The notes beneath the pieces are model-generated. The model did no database searches and was not told where the DNA came from. It saw only the letters and a program-made list of their open reading frames with translations. A stretch of DNA of 64,000 nucleotides from Cinnamomum chago (lineage: Eukaryota > Streptophyta > Magnoliopsida > Laurales > Lauraceae): positions 22,892,501 through 22,956,500 of the forward strand of contig CP142457.1 of NCBI GenBank assembly GCA_038049695.1, read 5' to 3'. Position numbers and translations under genes: made by a program. Shown in pieces: positions 10,001 through 24,600 of the stretch (positions are counted from its first letter, which is position 1; each line of letters starts with the position of its first letter).

Positions 10001-13000
10001 CATACCCAAGGTTCGCCCGAAACCCGTTTTAAACCGAGAAGTAGCTCGAAATATCCTAAAATGTGCATCTCAACCCAGAATACCTTCAAATGGATTTCGA
10101 GGCGTGAGACAAGAGAAGGACACCCGAAACCCCTTCTAGAGTAAAACGTCATCCTGGAATTCTCTAGAGGGAGTCTTTGGACCAAGAGTCGCATTAAAAC
10201 ACAGTGTAGAGTCAACCATATGCTCGAGCCGCATAGATTGTGTTTTCGTACTAAAGGACCGTACGACCCGCACGAAGTTCGGGTTTCCGCCTTTACAAGC
10301 ACTGAACTCCCCGAATGTGTCTTCCCTACCCAAGATTCGCCCGAAACCCGTTTTAAACCGAAAAGTAGCTCGAAATATCTTAAAGAGCGCATCTCAACCC
10401 AGAATCCCTTCAAATGGATTTGGAGCCGTAAGGAAAGATAGAGACACCCGAAACCCCATTTAGAGTAAAACGCAATCCCGGAGTATTCCAAACGGAGTCT
10501 TTGGACCAAGAGTCGCATGAAACACAGTGTTGAGTCAACAACTTTCTAGAGCCGCACAGATTATGTTTTCGTTCAAAAGTACCGTACGACCCTCGCACGA
10601 AGTTCCGGTTCTCGCCCTGGCAAACACTGAACTCCCCGAAAGTGATTTCCACACCCAAGACTCGCCCGAAACCCGTAGTAAGCCGAAGTGTAGCTCGGAA
10701 CATCCTAAAAATCGCATCTCATCCCAAAATCCCTTCATATGGATTTAGAGGCGTACGACAAGACAGGGACATCCGAAACCCCTTTTAGTTTAAAACTTGA
10801 TCCCGGATATTTCTAGAGGTTGACTTTGTACACAGAGTCGCAACAAACAAGGTGTGGAGTCAACAATTTCCTAGTGCCGCAAAGATTCTGCTTTACTACA
10901 TAAGTATCGTACGTCCCGCGCGAAGTTCGGGTTTTCTCCTTTACAACCAGAGAACTCCCCGAAAGTGTTTACCATACCCAAGGTTCGCCCGAAACCCGTT
11001 TTAAACCGAGAAGTAGCTCGAAATATCCTAAAATGTGCATCTCAACCCAGAATACCTTCAAATGGATTTCGAGGCGTGAGACAAGAGAAGGACACCCGAA
11101 ACCCCTTCTAGAGTAAAACGTCATCCTGGAATTCTCTAGAGGGAGTCTTTGGACCAAGAGTCGCATTAAAACACAGTGTAGAGTCAACCTTATGCTCGAG
11201 CCGCATAGATTGTGTTTTCGTACTAAAGGACCGTACGACCCGCACGAAGTTCGGGTTTCCGCCTTTACAAACACTGAACTCCCCGAATGTGTCTTCCCTA
11301 CCCAAGATTCGCCCGAAACCCGTTTTAAACCGAAAAGTAGCTCGAAATATCTTAAAGAGCGCATCTCAACCCAGAATCCCTTCAAATGGATTTGGAGCCG
11401 TAAGGAAAGATAGAGACACCCGAAACCCCATTTAGAGTAAAACGCAATCCCGGAGTATTCCAAACGGAGTCTTTGGACCAAGAGTCGCATGAAACACAGT
11501 GTTGAGTCAACAACTTTCTAGAGCCGCACACATTATGTTTTCGTTCAAAAGTACCGTACGACCCTCGCACGAAGTTCCGGTTCTCGCCCTGGCAAACACT
11601 GAACTCCCCGAAAGTGATTTCCACACCCAAGACTCGCCCGAAACCCGTAGTAAGCCGAAGTGTAGCTCGGAACATCCTAAAAATCGCATCTCATCCCAAA
11701 ATCCCTTCATATGGATTTAGAGGCGTACGACAAGACAGGGACATCCGAAACCCCTTTTAGTTTAAAACTTGATCCCGGATATTTCTAGAGGTTGACTTTG
11801 TACACAGAGTCGCAACAAACAAGGTGTGGAGTCAACAATTTCCTAGTGCCGCAAAGATTCTGCTTTACTACATAAGTATCGTACGTCCCGCGCGAAGTTC
11901 GGGTTTTCTCCTTTACAACCAGAGAACTCCCCGAAAGTGTTTACCATACCCAAGGTTCGCCCGAAACCCGTTTTAAACCGAGAAGTAGCTCGAAATATCC
12001 TAAAATGTGCATCTCAACCCAGAATACCTTCAAATGGATTTCGAGGCGTGAGACAAGAGAAGGACACCCGAAACCCCTTCTAGAGTAAAACGTGATCCTG
12101 GAATTCTCTAGAGGGAGTCTTTGGACCAAGAGTCGCATTAAAACACAGTGTAGAGTCAACCATATGCTCGAGCCGCATAGATTGTGTTTTCGTACTAAAG
12201 GACCGTACGACCCGCACGAAGTTCGGGTTTCCGCCTTTACAAACACTGAACTCCCCGAATGTGTCTTCCCTACCCAAGATTCGCCCGAAACCCGTTTTAA
12301 ACCGAAAAGTAGCTCGAAATATCTTAAAGAGCGCATCTCAACCCAGAATCCCTTCAAATGGATTTGGAGCCGTAAGGAAAGATAGAGACACCCGAAACCC
12401 CATTTAGAGTAAAACGCAATCCCGGAGTATTCCAAACGGAGTCTTTGGACCAAGAGTCGCATGAAACACAGTGTTGAGTCAACAACTTTCTAGAGCCGCA
12501 CAGATTATGTTTTCGTTCAAAAGTACCGTACGACCCTCGCACGAAGTTCCGGTTCTCGCCCTGGCAAACACTGAACTCCCCGAAAGTGATTTCCACACCC
12601 AAGACTCGCCCGAAACCCGTAGTAAGCCGAAGTGTAGCTCGGAACATCCTAAAAATCGCATCTCATCCCAAAATCCCTTCATATGGATTTAGAGGCGTAC
12701 GACAAGACAGGGACATCCGAAACCCCTTTTAGTTTAAAACTTGATCCCGGATATTTCTAGAGGTTGACTTTGTACACAGAGTCGCAACAAACAAGGTGTG
12801 GAGTCAACAATTTCCTAGTGCCGCAAAGATTCTGCTTTACTACATAAGTATCGTACGTCCCGCGCGAAGTTCGGGTTTTCTCCTTTACAACCAGAGAACT
12901 CCCCGAAAGTGTTTACCATACCCAAGGTTCGCCCGAAACCCGTTTTAAACCGAGAAGTAGCTCGAAATATCCTAAAATGTGCATCTCAACCCAGAATACC

Positions 13001-14660
13001 TTCAAATGGATTTCGAGGCGTGAGACAAGAGAAGGACACCCGAAACCCCTTCTAGAGTAAAACGTCATCCTGGAATTCTCTAGAGGGAGTCTTTGGACCA
13101 AGAGTCGCATTAAAACACAGTGTAGAGTCAACCTTATGCTCGAGCCGCATAGATTGTGTTTTCGTACTAAAGGACCGTACGACCCGCACGAAGTTCGGGT
13201 TTCCGCCTTTACAAACACTGAACTCCCCGAATGTGTCTTCCCTACCCAAGATTCGCCCGAAACCCGTTTTAAACCGAAAAGTAGCTCGAAATATCTTAAA
13301 GAGCGCATCTCAACCCAGAATCCCTTCAAATGGATTTGGAGCCGTAAGGAAAGATAGAGACACCCGAAACCCCATTTAGAGTAAAACGCAATCCCGGAGT
13401 ATTCCAAACGGAGTCTTTGGACCAAGCGTCGCATGAAACACAGTGTTGAGTCAACAACTTTCTAGAGCCGCACAGATTATGTTTTCGTTCAAAAGTACCG
13501 TACGACCCTCGCACGAAGTTCCGGTTCTCGCCCTGGCAAACACTGAACTCCCCGAAAGTGATTTCCACACCCAAGACTCGCCCGAAACCCGTAGTAAGCC
13601 GAAGTGTAGCTCGGAACATCCTAAAAATCGCATCTCATCCCAAAATCCCTTCATATGGATTTAGAGGCGTACGACAAGACAGGGACATCCGAAACCCCTT
13701 TTAGTTTAAAACTTGATCCCGGATATTTCTAGAGGTTGACTTTGTACACAGAGTCGCAACAAACAAGGTGTGGAGTCAACAATTTCCTAGTGCCGCAAAG
13801 ATTCTGCTTTACTACATAAGTATCGTACGTCCCGCGCGAAGTTCGGGTTTTCTCCTTTACAACCAGAGAACTCCCCGAAAGTGTTTACCATACCCAAGGT
13901 TCGCCCGAAACCCGTTTTAAACCGAGAAGTAGCTCGAAATATCCTAAAATGTGCATCTCAACCCAGAATACCTTCAAATGGATTTCGAGGCGTGAGACAA
14001 GAGAAGGACACCCGAAACCCCTTCTAGAGTAAAACGTCATCCTGGAATTCTCTAGAGGGAGTCTTTGGACCAAGAGTCGCATTAAAACACAGTGTAGAGT
14101 CAACCTTATGCTCGAGCCGCATAGATTGTGTTTTCGTACTAAAGGACCGTACGACCCGCACGAAGTTCGGGTTTCCGCCTTTACAAACACTGAACTCCCC
14201 GAATGTGTCTTCCCTACCCAAGATTCGCCCGAAACCCGTTTTAAACCGAAAAGTAGCTCGAAATATCTTAAAGAGCGCATCTCAACCCAGAATCCCTTCA
14301 AATGGATTTGGAGCCGTAAGGAAAGATAGAGACACCCGAAACCCCATTTAGAGTAAAACGCAATCCCGGAGTATTCCAAACGGAGTCTTTGGACCAAGAG
14401 TCGCATGAAACACAGTGTTGAGTCAACAACTTTCTAGAGCCGCACACATTATGTTTTCGTTCAAAAGTACCGTACGACCCTCGCACGAAGTTCCGGTTCT
14501 CGCCCTGGCAAACACTGAACTCCCCGAAAGTGATTTCCACACCCAAGACTCGCCCGAAACCCGTAGTAAGCCGAAGTGTAGCTCGGAACATCCTAAAAAT
14601 CGCATCTCATCCCAAAATCCCTTCATATGGATTTAGAGGCGTACGACAAGACAGGGACAT
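1053..14660. repeat. HOR units 2-15, mixed haplotype order
   Basis: Fourteen units of exactly 972 bp. The order is R, W, S, L, L, R, W-like with C at 7305, R, R, mosaic, S, mosaic, R, S. Private changes relative to the common base are T at 1238 (unit 2), A at 8488 (unit 9), T at 8986 and A at 9177 (unit 10). C at 11531 (unit 12) and C at 14447 (unit 15) are the same change 2916 bp apart, marking a three-unit duplication. Units 11 (9801-10772) and 13 (11745-12716) are recombinants of L-type and other alleles. Confidence 0.88.
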
Positions 14661-15632
14661 CCGAAACCCCTTTTAGTTTAAAACTTGATCCCGGATATTT
14701 CTAGAGGTTGACTTTGTACACAGAGTCGCAACAAACAAGGTGTGGAGTCAACAATTTCCTAGTGCCGCAAAGATTCTGCTTTACTACATAAGTATCGTAC
14801 GTCCCGCGCGAAGTTCGGGTTTTCTCCTTTACAACCAGAGAACTCCCCGAAAGTGTTTACCATACCCAAGGTTCGCCCGAAACCCGTTTTAAACCGAGAA
14901 GTAGCTCGAAATATCCTAAAATGTGCATCTCAACCCAGAATACCTTCAAATGGATTTCGAGGCGTGAGACAAGAGAAAGACACCCGAAACCCCTTCTAGA
15001 GTAAAACGTGATCCTGGAATTCTCTAGAGGGAGTCTTTGGACCAAGAGTCGCATTAAAACACAGTGTAGAGTCAACCATATGCTCGAGCCGCATAGATTG
15101 TGTTTTCGTACTAAAGGACCGTACGACCCGCACGAAGTTCGGGTTTCCGCCTTTACAAGCACTGAACTCCCCGAATGTGTCTTCCCTACCCAAGATTCGC
15201 CCGAAACCCGTTTTAAACCGAAAAGTAGCTCGAAATATCTTAAAGAGCGCATCTCAACCCAGAATCCCTTCAAATGGATTTGGAGCCGTAAGGAAAGATA
15301 GAGACACCCGAAACCCCATTTAGAGTAAAACGCAATCCCGGAGTATTCCAAACGGAGTCTTTGGACCAAGAGTCGCATGAAACACAGTGTTGAGTCAACA
15401 ACTTTCTAGAGCCGCACAGATTATGTTTTCGTTCAAAAGTACCGTACGACCCTCGCACGAAGTTCCGGTTCTCGCCCTGGCAAACACTGAACTCCCCGAA
15501 AGTGATTTCCACACCCAAGACTCGCCCGAAACCCGTAGTAAGCCGAAGTGTAGCTCGGAACATCCTAAAAATCGCATCTCATCCCAAAATCCCTTCATAT
15601 GGATTTAGAGGCGTACGACAAGACAGGGACAT
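14661..15632. repeat. HOR unit 16, haplotype L
   Basis: A plain L unit (A,G,A,G,A) with no private change seen. It stands between S unit 15 and the regular R-W-S-L block. Confidence 0.88.
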
Positions 15633-18600
15633 CCGAAACCCCTTTTAGTTTAAAACTTGATCCCGGATATTTCTAGAGGTTGACTTTGTACACAGAGTCG
15701 CAACAAACAAGGTGTGGAGTCAACAATTTCCTAGTGCCGCAAAGATTCTGCTTTACTACATAAGTATCGTACGTCCCGCGCGAAGTTCGGGTTTTCTCCT
15801 TTACAACCAGAGAACTCCCCGAAAGTGTTTACCATACCCAAGGTTCGCCCGAAACCCGTTTTAAACCGAGAAGTAGCTCGAAATATCCTAAAATGTGCAT
15901 CTCAACCCAGAATACCTTCAAATGGATTTCGAGGCGTGAGACAAGAGAAGGACACCCGAAACCCCTTCTAGAGTAAAACGTCATCCTGGAATTCTCTAGA
16001 GGGAGTCTTTGGACCAAGAGTCGCATTAAAACACAGTGTAGAGTCAACCTTATGCTCGAGCCGCATAGATTGTGTTTTCGTACTAAAGGACCGTACGACC
16101 CGCACGAAGTTCGGGTTTCCGCCTTTACAAACACTGAACTCCCCGAATGTGTCTTCCCTACCCAAGATTCGCCCGAAACCCGTTTTAAACCGAAAAGTAG
16201 CTCGAAATATCTTAAAGAGCGCATCTCAACCCAGAATCCCTTCAAATGGATTTGGAGCCGTAAGGAAAGATAGAGACACCCGAAACCCCATTTAGAGTAA
16301 AACGCAATCCCGGAGTATTCCAAACGGAGTCTTTGGACCAAGCGTCGCATGAAACACAGTGTTGAGTCAACAACTTTCTAGAGCCGCACAGATTATGTTT
16401 TCGTTCAAAAGTACCGTACGACCCTCGCACGAAGTTCCGGTTCTCGCCCTGGCAAACACTGAACTCCCCGAAAGTGATTTCCACACCCAAGACTCGCCCG
16501 AAACCCGTAGTAAGCCGAATTGTAGCTCGGAACATCCTAAAAATCGCATCTCATCCCAAAATCCCTTCATATGGATTTAGAGGCGTACGACAAGACAGGG
16601 ACATCCGAAACCCCTTTTAGTTTAAAACTTGATCCCGGATATTTCTAGAGGTTGACTTTGTACACAGAGTCGCAACAAACAAGGTGTGGAGTCAACAATT
16701 TCCTAGTGCCGCAAAGATTCTGCTTTACTACATAAGTATCGTACGTCCCGCGCGAAGTTCGGGTTTTCTCCTTTACAACCAGAGAACTCCCCGAAAGTGT
16801 TTACCATACCCAAGGTTCGCCCGAAACCCGTTTTAAACCGAGAAGTAGCTCGAAATATCCTAAAATGTGCATCTCAACCCAGAATACCTTCAAATGGATT
16901 TCGAGGCGTGAGACAAGAGAAGGACACCCGAAACCCCTTCTAGAGTAAAACGTCATCCTGGAATTCTCTAGAGGGAGTCTTTGGACCAAGAGTCGCATTA
17001 AAACACAGTGTAGAGTCAACCATATGCTCGAGCCGCATAGATTGTGTTTTCGTACTAAAGGACCGTACGACCCGCACGAAGTTCGGGTTTCCGCCTTTAC
17101 AAACACTGAACTCCCCGAATGTGTCTTCCCTACCCAAGATTCGCCCGAAACCCGTTTTAAACCGAAAAGTAGCTCGAAATATCTTAAAGAGCGCATCTCA
17201 ACCCAGAATCCCTTCAAATGGATTTGGAGCCGTAAGGAAAGATAGAGACACCCGAAACCCCATTTAGAGTAAAACGCAATCCCGGAGTATTCCAAACGGA
17301 GTCTTTGGACCAAGAGTCGCATGAAACACAGTGTTGAGTCAACAACTTTCTAGAGCCGCACAGATTATGTTTTCGTTCAAAAGTACCGTACGACCCTCGC
17401 ACGAAGTTCCGGTTCTCGCCCTGGCAAACACTGAACTCCCCGAAAGTGATTTCCACACCCAAGACTCGCCCGAAACCCGTAGTAAGCCGAAGTGTAGCTC
17501 GGAACATCCTAAAAATCGCATCTCATCCCAAAATCCCTTCATATGGATTTAGAGGCGTACGACAAGACAGGGACATCCGAAACCCCTTTTAGTTTAAAAC
17601 TTGATCCCGGATATTTCTAGAGGTTGACTTTGTACACAGAGTCGCAACAAACAAGGTGTGGAGTCAACAATTTCCTAGTGCCGCAAAGATTCTGCTTTAC
17701 TACATAAGTATCGTACGTCCCGCGCGAAGTTCGGGTTTTCTCCTTTACAACCAGAGAACTCCCCGAAAGTGTTTACCATACCCAAGGTTCGCCCGAAACC
17801 CGTTTTAAACCGAGAAGTAGCTCGAAATATCCTAAAATGTGCATCTCAACCCAGAATACCTTCAAATGGATTTCGAGGCGTGAGACAAGAGAAGGACACC
17901 CGAAACCCCTTCTAGAGTAAAACGTCATCCTGGAATTCTCTAGAGGGAGTCTTTGGACCAAGAGTCGCATTAAAACACAGTGTAGAGTCAACCTTATGCT
18001 CGAGCCGCATAGATTGTGTTTTCGTACTAAAGGACCGTACGACCCGCACGAAGTTCGGGTTTCCGCCTTTACAAACACTGAACTCCCCGAATGTGTCTTC
18101 CCTACCCAAGATTCGCCCGAAACCCGTTTTAAACCGAAAAGTAGCTCGAAATATCTTAAAGAGCGCATCTCAACCCAGAATCCCTTCAAATGGATTTGGA
18201 GCCGTAAGGAAAGATAGAGACACCCGAAACCCCATTTAGAGTAAAACGCAATCCCGGAGTATTCCAAACGGAGTCTTTGGACCAAGAGTCGCATGAAACA
18301 CAGTGTTGAGTCAACAACTTTCTAGAGCCGCACAGATTATGTTTTCGTTCAAAAGTACCGTACGACCCTCGCACGAAGTTCCGGTTCTCGCCCTGGCAAA
18401 CACTGAACTCCCCGAAAGTGATTTCCACACCCAAGACTCGCCCGAAACCCGTAGTAAGCCGAAGTGTAGCTCGGAACATCCTAAAAATCGCATCTCATCC
18501 CAAAATCCCTTCATATGGATTTAGAGGCGTACGACAAGACAGGGACATCCGAAACCCCTTTTAGTTTAAAACTTGATCCCGGATATTTCTAGAGGTTGAC

Positions 18601-21600
18601 TTTGTACACAGAGTCGCAACAAACAAGGTGTGGAGTCAACAATTTCCTAGTGCCGCAAAGATTCTGCTTTACTACATAAGTATCGTACGTCCCGCGCGAA
18701 GTTCGGGTTTTCTCCTTTACAACCAGAGAACTCCCCGAAAGTGTTTACCATACCCAAGGTTCGCCCGAAACCCGTTTTAAACCGAGAAGTAGCTCGAAAT
18801 ATCCTAAAATGTGCATCTCAACCCAGAATACCTTCAAATGGATTTCGAGGCGTGAGACAAGAGAAAGACACCCGAAACCCCTTCTAGAGTAAAACGTGAT
18901 CCTGGAATTCTCTAGAGGGAGTCTTTGGACCAAGAGTCGCATTAAAACACAGTGTAGAGTCAACCATATGCTCGAGCCGCATAGATTGTGTTTTCGTACT
19001 AAAGGACCGTACGACCCGCACGAAGTTCGGGTTTCCGCCTTTACAAGCACTGAACTCCCCGAATGTGTCTTCCCTACCCAAGATTCGCCCGAAACCCGTT
19101 TTAAACCGAAAAGTAGCTCGAAATATCTTAAAGAGCGCATCTCAACCCAGAATCCCTTCAAATGGATTTGGAGCCGTAAGGAAAGATAGAGACACCCGAA
19201 ACCCCATTTAGAGTAAAACGCAATCCCGGAGTATTCCAAACGGAGTCTTTGGACCAAGAGTCGCATGAAACACAGTGTTGAGTCAACAACTTTCTAGAGC
19301 CGCACAGATTATGTTTTCGTTCAAAAGTACCGTACGACCCTCGCACGAAGTTCCGGTTCTCGCCCTGGCAAACACTGAACTCCCCGAAAGTGATTTCCAC
19401 ACCCAAGACTCGCCCGAAACCCGTAGTAAGCCGAAGTGTAGCTCGGAACATCCTAAAAATCGCATCTCATCCCAAAATCCCTTCATATGGATTTAGAGGC
19501 GTACGACAAGACAGGGACATCCGAAACCCCTTTTAGTTTAAAACTTGATCCCGGATATTTCTAGAGGTTGACTTTGTACACAGAGTCGCAACAAACAAGG
19601 TGTGGAGTCAACAATTTCCTAGTGCCGCAAAGATTCTGCTTTACTACATAAGTATCGTACGTCCCGCGCGAAGTTCGGGTTTTCTCCTTTACAACCAGAG
19701 AACTCCCCGAAAGTGTTTACCATACCCAAGGTTCGCCCGAAACCCGTTTTAAACCGAGAAGTAGCTCGAAATATCCTAAAATGTGCATCTCAACCCAGAA
19801 TACCTTCAAATGGATTTCGAGGCGTGAGACAAGAGAAGGACACCCGAAACCCCTTCTAGAGTAAAACGTCATCCTGGAATTCTCTAGAGGGAGTCTTTGG
19901 ACCAAGAGTCGCATTAAAACACAGTGTAGAGTCAACCATATGCTCGAGCCGCATAGATTGTGTTTTCGTACTAAAGGACCGTACGACCCGCACGAAGTTC
20001 GGGTTTCCGCCTTTACAAACACTGAACTCCCCGAATGTGTCTTCCCTACCCAAGATTCGCCCGAAACCCGTTTTAAACCGAAAAGTAGCTCGAAATATCT
20101 TAAAGAGCGCATCTCAACCCAGAATCCCTTCAAATGGATTTGGAGCCGTAAGGAAAGATAGAGACACCCGAAACCCCATTTAGAGTAAAACGCAATCCCG
20201 GAGTATTCCAAACGGAGTCTTTGGACCAAGAGTCGCATGAAACACAGTGTTGAGTCAACAACTTTCTAGAGCCGCACAGATTATGTTTTCGTTCAAAAGT
20301 ACCGTACGACCCTCGCACGAAGTTCCGGTTCTCGCCCTGGCAAACACTGAACTCCCCGAAAGTGATTTCCACACCCAAGACTCGCCCGAAACCCGTAGTA
20401 AGCCGAAGTGTAGCTCGGAACATCCTAAAAATCGCATCTCATCCCAAAATCCCTTCATATGGATTTAGAGGCGTACGACAAGACAGGGACATCCGAAACC
20501 CCTTTTAGTTTAAAACTTGATCCCGGATATTTCTAGAGGTTGACTTTGTACACAGAGTCGCAACAAACAAGGTGTGGAGTCAACAATTTCCTAGTGCCGC
20601 AAAGATTCTGCTTTACTACATAAGTATCGTACGTCCCGCGCGAAGTTCGGGTTTTCTCCTTTACAACCAGAGAACTCCCCGAAAGTGTTTACCATACCCA
20701 AGGTTCGCCCGAAACCCGTTTTAAACCGAGAAGTAGCTCGAAATATCCTAAAATGTGCATCTCAACCCAGAATACCTTCAAATGGATTTCGAGGCGTGAG
20801 ACAAGAGAAGGACACCCGAAACCCCTTCTAGAGTAAAACGTCATCCTGGAATTCTCTAGAGGGAGTCTTTGGACCAAGAGTCGCATTAAAACACAGTGTA
20901 GAGTCAACCTTATGCTCGAGCCGCATAGATTGTGTTTTCGTACTAAAGGACCGTACGACCCGCACGAAGTTCGGGTTTCCGCCTTTACAAACACTGAACT
21001 CCCCGAATGTGTCTTCCCTACCCAAGATTCGCCCGAAACCCGTTTTAAACCGAAAAGTAGCTCGAAATATCTTAAAGAGCGCATCTCAACCCAGAATCCC
21101 TTCAAATGGATTTGGAGCCGTAAGGAAAGATAGAGACACCCGAAACCCCATTTAGAGTAAAACGCAATCCCGGAGTATTCCAAACGGAGTCTTTGGACCA
21201 AGAGTCGCATGAAACACAGTGTTGAGTCAACAACTTTCTAGAGCCGCACAGATTATGTTTTCGTTCAAAAGTACCGTACGACCCTCGTACGAAGTTCCGG
21301 TTCTCGCCCTGGCAAACACTGAACTCCCCGAAAGTGATTTCCACACCCAAGACTCGCCCGAAACCCGTAGTAAGCCGAAGTGTAGCTCGGAACATCCTAA
21401 AAATCGCATCTCATCCCAAAATCCCTTCATATGGATTTAGAGGCGTACGACAAGACAGGGACATCCGAAACCCCTTTTAGTTTAAAACTTGATCCCGGAT
21501 ATTTCTAGAGGTTGACTTTGTACACAGAGTCGCAACAAACAAGGTGTGGAGTCAACAATTTCCTAGTGCCGCAAAGATTCTGCTTTACTACATAAGTATC

Positions 21601-24600
21601 GTACGTCCCGCGCGAAGTTCGGGTTTTCTCCTTTACAACCAGAGAACTCCCCGAAAGTGTTTACCATACCCAAGGTTCGCCCGAAACCCGTTTTAAACCG
21701 AGAAGTAGCTCGAAATATCCTAAAATGTGCATCTCAACCCAGAATACCTTCAAATGGATTTCGAGGCGTGAGACAAGAGAAAGACACCCGAAACCCCTTC
21801 TAGAGTAAAACGTGATCCTGGAATTCTCTAGAGGGAGTCTTTGGACCAAGAGTCGCATTAAAACACAGTGTAGAGTCAACCATATGCTCGAGCCGCATAG
21901 ATTGTGTTTTCGTACTAAAGGACCGTACGACCCGCACGAAGTTCGGGTTTCCGCCTTTACAAGCACTGAACTCCCCGAATGTGTCTTCCCTACCCAAGAT
22001 TCGCCCGAAACCCGTTTTAAACCGAAAAGTAGCTCGAAATATCTTAAAGAGCGCATCTCAACCCAGAATCCCTTCAAATGGATTTGGAGCCGTAAGGAAA
22101 GATAGAGACACCCGAAACCCCATTTAGAGTAAAACGCAATCCCGGAGTATTCCAAACGGAGTCTTTGGACCAAGAGTCGCATGAAACACAGTGTTGAGTC
22201 AACAACTTTCTAGAGCCGCACAGATTATGTTTTCGTTCAAAAGTACCGTACGACCCTCGCACGAAGTTCCGGTTCTCGCCCTGGCAAACACTGAACTCCC
22301 CGAAAGTGATTTCCACACCCAAGACTCGCCCGAAACCCGTAGTAAGCCGAAGTGTAGCTCGGAACATCCTAAAAATCGCATCTCATCCCAAAATCCCTTC
22401 ATATGGATTTAGAGGCGTACGACAAGACAGGGACATCCGAAACCCCTTTTAGTTTAAAACTTGATCCCGGATATTTCTAGAGGTTGACTTTGTACACAGA
22501 GTCGCAACAAACAAGGTGTGGAGTCAACAATTTCCTAGTGCCGCAAAGATTCTGCTTTACTACATAAGTATCGTACGTCCCGCGCGAAGTTCGGGTTTTC
22601 TCCTTTACAACCAGAGAACTCCCCGAAAGTGTTTACCATACCCAAGGTTCGCCCGAAACCCGTTTTAAACCGAGAAGTAGCTCGAAATATCCTAAAATGT
22701 GCATCTCAACCCAGAATACCTTCAAATGGATTTCGAGGCGTGAGACAAGAGAAGGACACCCGAAACCCCTTCTAGAGTAAAACGTCATCCTGGAATTCTC
22801 TAGAGGGAGTCTTTGGACCAAGAGTCGCATTAAAACACAGTGTAGAGTCAACCTTATGCTCGAGCCGCATAGATTGTGTTTTCGTACTAAAGGACCGTAC
22901 GACCCGCACGAAGTTCGGGTTTCCGCCTTTACAAACACTGAACTCCCCGAATGTGTCTTCCCTACCCAAGATTCGCCCGAAACCCGTTTTAAACCGAAAA
23001 GTAGCTCGAAATATCTTAAAGAGCGCATCTCAACCCAGAATCCCTTCAAATGGATTTGGAGCCGTAAGGAAAGATAGAGACACCCGAAACCCCATTTAGA
23101 GTAAAACGCAATCCCGGAGTATTCCAAACGGAGTCTTTGGACCAAGCGTCGCATGAAACACAGTGTTGAGTCAACAACTTTCTAGAGCCGCACAGATTAT
23201 GTTTTCGTTCAAAAGTACCGTACGACCCTCGCACGAAGTTCCGGTTCTCGCCCTGGCAAACACTGAACTCCCCGAAAGTGATTTCCACACCCAAGACTCG
23301 CCCGAAACCCGTAGTAAGCCGAAGTGTAGCTCGGAACATCCTAAAAATCGCATCTCATCCCAAAATCCCTTCATATGGATTTAGAGGCGTACGACAAGAC
23401 AGGGACATCCGAAACCCCTTTTAGTTTAAAACTTGATCCCGGATATTTCTAGAGGTTGACTTTGTACACAGAGTCGCAACAAACAAGGTGTGGAGTCAAC
23501 AATTTCCTAGTGCCGCAAAGATTCTGCTTTACTACATAAGTATCGTACGTCCCGCGCGAAGTTCGGGTTTTCTCCTTTACAACCAGAGAACTCCCCGAAA
23601 GTGTTTACCATACCCAAGGTTCGCCCGAAACCCGTTTTAAACCGAGAAGTAGCTCGAAATATCCTAAAATGTGCATCTCAACCCAGAATACCTTCAAATG
23701 GATTTCGAGGCGTGAGACAAGAGAAGGACACCCGAAACCCCTTCTAGAGTAAAACGTCATCCTGGAATTCTCTAGAGGGAGTCTTTGGACCAAGAGTCGC
23801 ATTAAAACACAGTGTAGAGTCAACCATATGCTCGAGCCGCATAGATTGTGTTTTCGTACTAAAGGACCGTACGACCCGCACGAAGTTCGGGTTTCCGCCT
23901 TTACAAACACTGAACTCCCCGAATGTGTCTTCCCTACCCAAGATTCGCCCGAAACCCGTTTTAAACTGAAAAGTAGCTCGAAATATCTTAAAGAGCGCAT
24001 CTCAACCCAGAATCCCTTCAAATGGATTTGGAGCCGTAAGGAAAGATAGAGACACCCGAAACCCCATTTAGAGTAAAACGCAATCCCGGAGTATTCCAAA
24101 CGGAGTCTTTGGACCAAGAGTCGCATGAAACACAGTGTTGAGTCAACAACTTTCTAGAGCCGCACAGATTATGTTTTCGTTCAAAAGTACCGTACGACCC
24201 TCGCACGAAGTTCCGGTTCTCGCCCTGGCAAACACTGAACTCCCCGAAAGTGATTTCCACACCCAAGACTCGCCCGAAACCCGTAGTAAGCCGAAGTGTA
24301 GCTCGGAACATCCTAAAAATCGCATCTCATCCCAAAATCCCTTCATATGGATTTAGAGGCGTACGACAAGACAGGGACATCCGAAACCCCTTTTAGTTTA
24401 AAACTTGATCCCGGATATTTCTAGAGGTTGACTTTGTACACAGAGTCGCAACAAACAAGGTGTGGAGTCAACAATTTCCTAGTGCCGCAAAGATTCTGCT
24501 TTACTACATAAGTATCGTACGTCCCGCGCGAAGTTCGGGTTTTCTCCTTTACAACCAGAGAACTCCCCGAAAGTGTTTACCATACCCAAGGTTCGCCCGA

